DNA of 64,000 nt from Heliopora coerulea. Taxonomy: Eukaryota; Cnidaria; Anthozoa; Scleralcyonacea; Helioporidae. The translations under genes were made by a program, and so were the position numbers. Location: contig JASJOG010000218.1 in assembly GCA_030142905.1 (NCBI GenBank), forward strand, positions 62,001 to 126,000. Reading direction: 5' to 3'. The notes beneath the pieces are model-generated. The model was not told the DNA's origin. It saw only the letters and a program-made list of their open reading frames with translations, and ran no database searches. Positions 27,756 to 39,100 of the stretch are shown here, piece by piece (within the stretch, counting starts at the first letter, position 1; every line of letters starts with the position of its first letter).

Positions 27756-28323
27756 CAATGATGAGTACCACGAAGGTTACAGCGTTGGAATGAAAATATA
27801 GAGCGCTCAATACCGTTACTGGTAGAGCGAATAAGTAAATACAAAAGACAAAATTTTGCTGTCGCTACTCTGAGTTTCACGCGCTGATGATGATGATGAT
27901 CATCATCATCATCGTTGCCTGATGATCGCCTGAGCGCGTGAAACTCAGAGTAGCGACAGCAAAATTTTGTCTTTTGTATATATATATGTATATATGTATA
28001 TATATATATATATATATGTATAATATATATATAAAGTAATATTTAAAACCCGATTTATCGGGATTTAAAACACGTTACGATAGCCGAGTGTTTTAGACCC
28101 GATAAAGCACGAACTGCGAGTTTTTAATTGTTTTATGAAATTCACCTCTTAATACGCTAATTCGTGAAGAAAGTTTGGAAATTTATTTTTCGTAAGCCGA
28201 AAAAATTGAACTTCTTCTTCACATATAAAGGCACATGTATCTTTATTACATATATAGATTCGACGATCCGACACGCTTATGATTTTCTTTTGTCTTTTCC
28301 TCGTGAATTTTTAATGAATTTTA

Positions 28324-28402
<79 letters not shown>

Positions 28403-29317
28403 TAGTAAATTTCATCTTACTAAGTGTAGATGTTTGTAAGCTTGGATATATGTATGATGAAAAGTTTGTTCTCAAGCTTTTATCTCAGAAAATCTCTGAG
28501 CTCCCCAACGGCAATCGAACCCGTGTCTCCCGATTGCCGGTACGGTTGTTTTACCACTAGACTATAGGGTCTCAGACGGCAAGCATGATGTTAATTAGAG
28601 ACCTGGTTCGTGATATTGATATGTCTCTTTCGTACTTGAAAGCTGAACATACCTGTGATGTGATATTGTGTATTAGTGAAATTTACTAATACACAATATC
28701 ACATCACAGGTATGTTCATCTTTCAAGTACGAAAGAGACATATCAATATCACGAACCAGGTCTCTAATTAACATCATGCTTGCCGTCTAAGACCCTATAG
28801 TCTAGTGGTAAAACAACCGTACCGGCAATCCGGAGACACGGGTTCGATTCCCATTGGAGAGCTCAGAGATTTTCTGAGATAAAAGCTTGAGAACAAACTT
28901 TTCATCATACATATATCCAAGCTTACAAGCATCTACACTTAGTAAGATGAAATTTACTAATACACAATATCACATCACAGGTATGTTCAGCTTTCAAGTA
29001 CGAAAGAGACATATCAACATCACGAACCAGGTCTCTAATTAACATCATGCTTGCCGTCTGAGACCCTACAGTCTAGTGGTAAAACAACCGTACCGGCAAT
29101 CGGGAGACACGGGTTCGATTGCCGTTGGGGAGCTCAGAGATTTTCTGAGATAAAAGCTTGAGAACAAACTTTTTATGATACATATATCTATATATATACA
29201 CAAATCGATTCACGAAGCTGGATAACTCGTTTATACAAATCGGATCACAAAGCTAGATAACTTGTTTGAGCATTCTTGCAGTTTGATGAGGTTCCCAACC
29301 TATTATCTATTTATATA

Positions 29318-29359
<42 letters not shown>

Positions 29360-32300
29360 GCTAATTTTGCGAAGAAATTTGGGAAATTTATGTTTTGTTA
29401 GCCGAAAAAAATCAACTTCTTCTTCACCTGTGAAGGCACTTGTGTCTTTGTCACATATAAAGACCCGACATGGTTATGATTTTCTTTTGCATTTTCCTCA
29501 TGAATTCTTAATGTATACCTTTCTTAATATATGTATACCAGGAGGAAGAAAATTCGATAGTCATAATTTGTGGATTAAGAATGACAGACTAGAAAGAACG
29601 ATTCGACAAAATGCACACTTGCTTTCGCTGATGCACTCTCCATCAACTTTTTATTTGCCTTTATGTCCAAAATCTTCTAACGTAGCAAACGATAAGCAGT
29701 TGAGCCAAAGGAATTAGTGGGTCAGATCCTCTAACCAATCGATTGTGCTTCGGTCATTTCTGTGTTTACTTTATGTTTTCAGGGGTACCGCCTATTTTTG
29801 TGGCACGACCTTTATAAAACCTGAAGATACTCAACACTTGCCTACCCACATGTTCTACGATAAAGAAGTGTTTCACATTCCCACTGAAGAAGTCCAACGT
29901 ATGACTAGTATTATCAGAAAGTGCTGCGTCCTACCAATCAGGGAATATATGCGATGTGAGTAAATAGTATGCTTTAGTCAAAATGTGTGGGTTTTTTTGT
30001 CTCTGGCTACTTTTCTCTGTGTGTTTATTGTTCTGTCTGTTTCTTTGCCTGTCTGTCTGTCTGTCTATCTCTGGTTGCTTTCTGTATATACTTGCTTGTG
30101 TATCTGTCTGTCTGCCTGCCTGCCTGTCGTTAGTCACAAATTTATTTGTGATAAACAATGCCTGCACGTGTTCTGAACATAAGTCATTAGCCAAAACTAA
30201 TTTGTTGTTCAGATTTTTGTGTTTACAGTTGATGTCACCTATGGGAACACGAGCTCAAAGAAACTCGTGTTTAAAAAAGAAAAGAAATTTAAATCTAGCT
30301 TATCCGTCCTTCTCTGTCTGTGTAATTTACAGGTCGACCAACCGACGTCCCTGAAGAAGACGTCTTTCTTTGTGAGTCGAGATACGACGAAGACGATGGT
30401 GGACATTTCAGAAAACTTAAGGGACTAAAGGTATCGACTAGAAACTAAGTATAATCATCGTTTCCGTTGCGCAGGGGCTTTCGTTGCAATTATTAAAATA
30501 ACGATTTTGTCGTGGTGACAAATTTAAACAAAGCTCTAGTAAGAGTGTGAACCATGGTGAATGGTGTATAACCTACGCGAAAGTTCTCAAAAGAACTGTA
30601 GCAATGCTAACAAGAAAACTGTAAAACTACAAAGTATTACGCATTTCGGCAAACCTGTTATCAAGTGCTACGTCTGATAACTAACTTTCAAAACTTAACC
30701 TGTATTTATAGTAGCGGCGTTCTTGAGGTTATACACTATCTATTTTTTCTATCTTTTAGATAGTGTATAACCTCAAGAACGCCGCTGTTTTATCGAAGCT
30801 ATCTACACTGGACCCCCGCGCCTTAGAATTGTATTTATAGTACCTCATGCATGTGCGTCATCCATGAGGTACTATACATATACGCACATGCAATAGGTAC
30901 CATAAGTACAGGTTAAATTTTGAAAGTTAATTAGCAAACGAAGCGCTTGATAAGAGGTCTGCCGAAATACATAGTGCTTTTTAGTTTTACAGTTTTGTTA
31001 GCATTGCTACAGTTCTTTGGAGAACTTTCACGTAGGTTTTACACCATTCACCATGGTTCACGCGCTTACTAGAGCATTGTAATTATTGCAAAATAGATAA
31101 AATCTAGACACGAGACTGTTTGTCTTTTGGTGGTGTGTTTAGTTTGGGGTTCCACTATATTACTCTCAGGTCGTAAATGAACCACCCGACATAGCTAACC
31201 CTTTTGCGGTTGGGCCTCTCCCCTCGACAAGTAAACTCGTTTGATGTTGGCCAGAGTAAGATAATAAGACTGATACCGCTGGAAAAGAGTTAAGATAGTT
31301 ATAATCATTTCCCGGTTGACCTCTTTCCTTGGTAAGTAAAATCACCTGCCGTTGGCCAGAGTATAGTAGAAGACTGGTCCCGTCGGCAAAAGCTTAATAT
31401 TAGTTGTAATCAAATTGTCATTGGTAATAAAACATATTGACGACCTAATGTGGGTAGACAAAGTCATGAAGGACTTGTGTCACAGTGTTCAAGTTATTTT
31501 CATGACTTTTGAAGAACTCCTTTGGTCGGTTCAAGGTTTTGGGTGGCTGAAGTTGATTAGGCATTCATAAGTGATCTTAAATTTAGTTCGCTATGGAACG
31601 TTTCTACTCAGTTCCCAACAGATTCGATGAGTGAAGAGCATGGTGGCCACTGTGGAGAACCTACGAAGAGATCAAAATTCTTTCGTCACTGAACTCCAAC
31701 GTGGCGGCTGTGATGTCACTTGAAAACGATCTGTAGCAATAAGTCATTAAATAATTATTTTTTTCAGAGACCTACATTGTCGACCAACGTCTATGAAGAG
31801 GAGTTTTACTTTTTTGAGGAAAACCTCAGTCTTGTCAAGGTAAAGTTTATGGATGATGCGCAAGGCGTATTCTTTTGGAGCGATGTCGGAATAGGACTAC
31901 ACAGCGTGTTTTGGGACTTACTCCAGTTCAAGATGTGGATGGAAAACCGTCTTCCCTGGATATTAACGCTACTCCAATTGAAACGAACCCGTGCGAGACA
32001 AGTAGGAAAAAACTCTACTTGACCACTACTGGGATTCGAACCCGTGACCTTCGGTTTACTACTCCGACGCTCTACTAACTGAGCTACGAAACCAAGCCGG
32101 GATCAGGCTGTGGGATGATGGTGTTTGTATTTGATATTTCGAAACTAACTAGTTTCCTCCACATCAGCACAGACTCCGTCTGTTATGCTTCTAAAGTCAA
32201 GCAAATTCAGGGCCAAGCTCCCGGCCTGGCCTTGTAGCTCAATTGGTAAACTGTCAGAAACCGAAAGTAAACCGAAGGTCGCGGGTTCGAATCCCAACCG

Positions 32301-33082
32301 CAGTCAAGTAGAATTTTCCTCTTCTTGACTGGTATGGGTTCGTTCACTTGGAGTAGCGTTAATATCCTTGTCTTTCACCCAAGTACATAGTTCCATAGGG
32401 TTACTGTCTCCACTGTTCAGTTTTGGGGAGCAGAACAGCTTACTCGAAATAGACAAATATTTGTTGCCATCTTCCGGAACAGGGATTGTTGAAAAGGTTC
32501 AGAAAAATGCACTCTTAATTTCTGCAAGATAAACGGCTTGGGTGCTTGTGCGAAACAGTTGGTAGTTAGTATCATTCAAGTTGACTTTCTACAGCTTTCT
32601 TCATCTGTAAAAACTCATAAAACACTTCTTGTGTTGTTTTTTCTCGTTTCTGTGATGTAGTTAATTGCCCTTTTTTATTTCCGAAAAATAATTGCTTTCG
32701 TTTTTAATGCTATATTAAAACAGAGACCTTCACCATTGCTTGTGCGAGATATGAGTGAACTTAAAAGAGATGATAGGATCCTGTCCCCTGCTCTGGTTGG
32801 TGCGGATACTGAGTTGGGCAAGGTAAGACCGTCTTTATGAAACGTATTTCTAAGGGACTTTTCATACTAGGGGAGGCGATGTGTTCTGGTGATTTGTTCA
32901 AGATCCGCATTAATCCCTTCCCGTCCGGAATGTCTCCCCTTGACAAGTAATATCGTTCGGCGTTAGCTGGAGTAAAAAAATACTATATACGTATACTCAT
33001 ATCTAATTAGTTTTAAATTTAGTAACTGGTGATATGGAGATTTCCCTCGAAAGGCTTCTTTAACACTAATACAACATATTCC

Positions 33083-33128
<46 letters not shown>

Positions 33129-36100
33129 AAAAGTTTGTTCTCAAGCTTTTTTATCTCAGAAAATTTTTTGAGCTCCCCAACGGGAATCGAACCCGTGTCT
33201 CCCGATTGCCAGTACGGTTGTTTTACCACTAGACGATAGGGTCTCAGACAGCAAGCATGATGTTAGAGACCTGGTTCGTAATATTGATATGCCTCTTTCG
33301 TACTTGAAAGCTGAACATACCTGTGATGTGATATTGTGTACGGGTAAAGTTCATCTTACTAAGTGTAGATGTTTGTAAGCTTGGATATATGTATGATATA
33401 TACATATATCCAAGCTTACAAACATCTACACTTAGTAAGATGAACTTTACCCATATATATATATATACATATGGTTACATTAGCAGAGTTGTTGGCCCCG
33501 AGGTAAGCTTTAAAGTAGTTAAAAGTTACGTAACGCATACAAGGGATGAATACTAGAGGGAACGCTAGTTAAAGTCCTTTTAAGGTGTATTACTCTACAG
33601 AAATACATTGTATTGGTGTTAGAGAAGCTTTTCGAGAGAAATCTGCATTATAACATTGCTGAATTATCTACAGCTTAAGCTAATCAAACAAAATGTAAAT
33701 ACAACGATTTTAAGAAGGAGATAAAATATTACGCGTAACGGTAAATATGTATTTTAAGACCTGACCGAGACCAGTTGCAAAAACGAAACTCCAACGCCTT
33801 GTCGAAATATTGATACTGTATACGACGCTGTCTTGTTCCTTAGCTCATGTCTTGAGTTGTTTACTGGATGTTTGTTTTTCACTTCGTTTTCTCATGTATT
33901 TCCGATATTTGTTTTTAACTTTTTATTTTTAATCAACTCTCAGGGCTCAAAGAAGCGTTCGCGTGCTCAGTCTGGATTTCTTCTTTTTTCGACCGAAAGA
34001 CGAAATGTTATTCGTAAGCAAAATCCTGAATATAGCTTTGGCGACATTAGCAGAGTTGTTGGTACGGAGGTAAGCTTTAAAGTGGTTAGAAGGTACATAA
34101 CGTATAAAAATGATGAATACTGGAAAGGAACGCCAGTTAAAGTCTATTTCAGGTGTCCTACTCTGAAAGACTTTGCTTCAGACATTGTTTCTGTCCTCTT
34201 TATATTTATACCCTTCTACATCATTTTAGTTTTATGCCACGAGTTTCTAAATAATTTTTGTAAACTCTACCAACAGTACACATTTGTCACTCGAAACCAT
34301 ATTAGAACCTACACTTAACTATGAGAACTCCTTGTACTTTGTGGTTGGAAAAGTGTCTTGGGGAAAAGGTGTTGAGTCAATGCTATATTTTACTCTAACG
34401 ATTCCTTTAATTCTTGTTTATGTTTAATCCTTTTTTTAAAACAGTGGAAGAATTTAAATTCGGCTAAAAGAGAAGATTGGGAGGCAAGAGCTAGTTTCCA
34501 GTCGGCAAAAACAGTTTCAACGGTAAGGAATCTGCAAAAGACTTCCTAATCGATGAATGCACCACTTTTGTCCAATGTTCTTATAAGCCTCGTACGTATT
34601 TAGTGGTTAGCAGCATCATAGTTCAGTTGTTATGATAATCTTGGAGTTAAATTTAAACTTTGACGTTGGATTGTGCACTTCATCAAAAGTTGGCAAACTG
34701 CAAAGAAAATCTTCTAAATAATGAAAGAAAAAGAAAATTACTAGATCAGTTTGTATTTCTTGGCTAGCGTTCCATTTGTCGTTTGGTATCTATAATACAA
34801 AAGTTGTGATAGGTGTTGATCGTGACTTTCTTTTGAAAAAGTCAAATGCACGCTGGCAGCGATAGTAAATAGTGGTAATTAGTCGGTAAATAGTCGGTAC
34901 CTTGTAGCAAATAGCTGTTAAATAATAGAAGATAAATGGCAGTAAACCGTCTCTGACAGCGATAGCCATGAAAACGGCAAACAACCAATGAGATCTGTCG
35001 TCATATCAACGCTACGTTATAATGTTATTGGTTTTGAACTAGAAATTTACGAGGTAAATTACTAAGTAGATTATTTGAATTATTATATACTGTATGGTAG
35101 CGTCCCTCGGCCTATTGGAAGATCTTTTCTTTTTCTACGTAGCTTTTTCTTTTGTAGATATAGTAGTATTGAAATAGCTCCGTCCTTAAAGATTATTAGA
35201 AAGCTACTAATAAAGATTATTAGAAATGAGGATCTTGCTGCTGAAGTTCCACGAATTGTTTGTTTTCTACTTGCCAGATGTCGCAATCAGCATACTCCGC
35301 TGGACCGGGAATAGCGTACGACTGTCTTTGGCAGGGTTGTGATTACCAGTACGAGGATTTGAACGAGTTAATAATCCACGTGTTAGAGAGTGGAGGACAC
35401 TTGATTAAAATGGGTGAGATTTTCAGTCTGATGTTGTTTTATTTCGCTTAGTGGACAATTTATATATGCAACAGGCTTTGTTCACACGTGATGCCACAGT
35501 GGTAGTGCACGTATGTCTCACCAGTATGACTAGGGTTCCATTCCGAGCTCCATGCAGTTACCTAATTAAAGTTACCTTGGTTGCATGAACAGAAATACGA
35601 CTTTGTCGGTTTGATGTGCAAGGCAGTGCTTTGATAGATACGGGGTGTCTCTCTAAGATATCGATATATAGTTAACATTAAATGTATACCTTTTTTGATA
35701 AACAGAAAATGGACTTTGTCCTTGTTTATGGAGAAATTGTGAAAGGCTTAAGAGGGGATTCAGGTAAGAAACTGCTGTTAAAACAAAGTATAATTAACCT
35801 ATCGTTAGCTCGAAGTTGACGCAACGAGGTAGGATTGTAAACAGGGTTTACCCCCCCTTCATGGATTTTCCGAGGTGTAGTGTATTCGTGTCAGACATGG
35901 TTATGTTAGCCGGAAAATCTGATTCTTCAAATGGAAGCTGTTAGGTGTACATAGGGGGTGCTAGTGGCACAGTGGTAATGCAAATGTCTCTCACCACTGT
36001 GACTAGGGTTCGATTCAAGCTCCGTGCAGTTATCTGATAAAAGTTACCTTGATCACGTGAAAAGAATGTTGTCCAGTTTGATCAAGCATCGCGGGTTTTC

Positions 36101-39100
36101 TGTAGGTACTACGGTTTGCTCTTGTAACACTGGACTCCTGGGGGATGGCCATTACTGGAGCTTTAGGGAGAAGAGCTTAGAAAACTGATAGGGTTATTCA
36201 GTATAAATAAAGACTACTTTACTTTTACTTTTACTTTTACTTTTACTTTACTTTTACTTTTACTTTGCTTTACTCAACTTTACTTTACTCAACTTTACTT
36301 TACTCAACTTTACTTTACTCAACTTTACTTTACTCAACTTTACTTTACTCAACTTTACTTTACTCAACTTTACTTTACTCAACTTTACTTTACTCAACTT
36401 TACTTTACTCAACTTTACTTTACTCAACTTTACTTTACTCAACTTTACTTTACTCAACTTTACTTTACTCAACTTTACTTTACTCAACTTTACTTTACTC
36501 AACTTTACTTTACTCAACTTTACTTTACTCAACTTTACTTTACTCAACTTTACTTTACTCAACTTTACTTTACTCAACTTTACTTTACTCAACTTTACTT
36601 TACTCAACTTTACTTTACTCAACTTTACTTTACTCAACTTTACCTTACTCAACTTTTTTACGTGGCACGTCTTCAACATAGTCCTGATCTTTTCTCTCCT
36701 ATCAGGCCTTTTACTTCTCTAACAAAGTTGATTCGACATTGTCGTGAAATGCACCTAAAAGGACCCCCGAGACGCGTGGAATTCCACGAGAAGAGCAAGT
36801 GAGTAGGTTCTGATTCATAAACTGTTTTACAGAAACTTGAACTTATCACGTTAAAAACCTAATGTTGTTAATGTGAAGTAGTGACATCAAGTTGTAGAGA
36901 AAATTTAGTCTATTCATGTTGCCTTGAGAATGATTCCATGCAGTTCCTCAAATTCTTGAGTCGTTGATTGGCTCATTACATCTCTTTGATTATCCATTCA
37001 GCAAGGATTTCAACTTGTGAAATTCAGTCAAACAGCCATCGGCCAACCAGTAAGAGGAGAGTGCGGACATTTGGCTCTGCTCACAATCGTAGACAAAACT
37101 AATTTTTGTGGAAAAAACGATCGGATCTTAAATAATACATACCTTTTTGTTGTTATCCCCGGAACATAGGCTAAATTCGAAGGGTTTCCGGGAGTCAATC
37201 GGGGTCGAGCGGTTATGTTGAAATACTTCACTGACCGCCTTTTCAGAAATACTGATCACGGCAATTTAGTAAAATGTGGAGAGCTGAAAAGGGTGAATGT
37301 ATGATACTGCTTTGAGCCAATATGTTGTCTTACTACGATTTAACCTTTAGAAGTTGGGACTTTATTCTTCTTTTAAACTGGATTATATGCTTTGATTGAT
37401 TGGTTTATTTAGAAACTATTTCCCTAAGAATCAAGCCCCATCCCAACCAGAACCTCTGTCACCTGATGTAGAATCCGTCAACCCACCCCAACAACCTGGT
37501 AACCCAGCTTACGTCGGAGTCGTACCTTCACCGACACCAAGCCACGTGCTGAACTCGGCCCAGTCTGTGAACATAAACTCCAATTTAATGGACCCGCAGT
37601 ATTCCAATGTGATGAGGTTACCTACGCCTGGCTTAGCTCAAAGTAAGTGCCTTCAGAGCCTGATGTAAATTGTAAACAGTCACACATTCAGTGATCCTCA
37701 TCATTGTCGTGCACAATGTTGCGCATGAGAGATTTGGGGATTATAAGTTGGTCTTCATCCAGCTTATTTGTTCAAACTGTATTCTGAGTGAGACTAATGT
37801 TTTGCATGTGGGAGTTTGGGGACATTCGTGGATGACCGTTGGACGTTTGTCAAGCTCAAACCTCAGAAAAACGATTTCTGAGCCCTAGACGGGGATTGAA
37901 TCCACAACCATCTGATGACTGGTAAAACGCTCTAACCATTGAGCTACCGAGATTTAGATGGCGAGCTAAGGTGCACAGGCGACATATGTGCAGTCCATGT
38001 GGCAGCCACGATATGTTGATAATGCTGTTCGATGAGACATTTGGGAACTTGGAGATATTCATCTGCCCGTCTAGTTCTCAGAAATCGTTTTTCTGATGTC
38101 TGAGCTTGACGAGCATCCAACGATAATTCATGTATTTTGAGTCCCACGTAGGGATCGAACTAACGACCTGTTGACGACCGGTGAGAAACAAACCTTTGAG
38201 CTCTTGAGACTCAATTGAAGAGCTAAGGTGTTCGTCCGACGTATGTGCTACCTTTGAGGTAGCCATTTAACGTCCACTTATCGTCTGCAATAACACCAAG
38301 CCCACACATGCACAACAATACGTATAACTTTCTTGTTGATCGTTCGCATCATTATATCGTTGTTACCACAGAGGAATTTCGTATATCGAGCCTTAGCTCT
38401 CTGAGTCCCTATAGCTGAAAAGTTGAAGCGTTTGACCGGTCATCAGATTGCGTGTTGGGGCTTGAGATACGTTTTTCTGGGTAAATGAGCTTAACGAACG
38501 CGCAGTTAACATCTACTCATTCACTGAATTATTAATTTTCAAAAGCAACACCTGAGTCTCACAAAATCAATAAGAAATTTGTCCAAAGTAGCTGGAGTGT
38601 TTGATAATTCATTAAACATGACTACCAAAACCACTGCAGTGCTCTTCAGGACAACAATGCTATACGCCCTGACAACGCAAGCGGAAAGGAATTTGACATA
38701 CCACGTGAAACGCAGAAGTTTGACCCCTCATTAAAATTCTATCAATTTTTGTTCCCCTGAAAAACAGCCTATGAGGTGAAAGCGTTCTAACTCAGAATAA
38801 TTATAGATTCTGGGCAGCGACATTAAAGTGCTCTTAATAACAAGGAAAAAGTGTTCTTCCTCCAGTAAAACCCGCCGCCAAGCGCCATCCACATGCGTAT
38901 GTTTCTAAAACTTCAATCTGTTTTAGTCGACTGAGCTTTTGCATTACGTAAGAAAATTGACAATTTCAAATCGTTACGTTCTTCATCATTTTAACCCTAA
39001 CGCTTTGATGCAACGAGAAGGAAAAGAATTTTCTTCAGAAGCATTCTTCATGCTAGTGGCAACAGATCGTCCAGGCTAAGGTCTTAATCGGGTTAGAATT

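Noticed and set aside
28520..28600. tRNA gene in the family B repeat
   Set aside because: Four copies with the same degenerate anticodon region and a common non-tRNA 3' body show it is a SINE.
32215..32310. tRNA gene
   Set aside because: Box A and box B are present but the anticodon arm and acceptor stem do not fold, and the same sequence with a SINE body recurs inverted nearby. It is a SINE head.
36275..36650. CRISPR-like array
   Set aside because: Units are contiguous 15-mers without spacers, in animal DNA.
36260..36681. Two long repeat-encoded open frames (YSTLL and KVKLS pentapeptides) on opposite strands
   Set aside because: They are a by-product of the 15-bp minisatellite, which cannot accumulate stops in a frame whose unit is divisible by three. 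They lie in a PBRM1 intron without splice or homology support.
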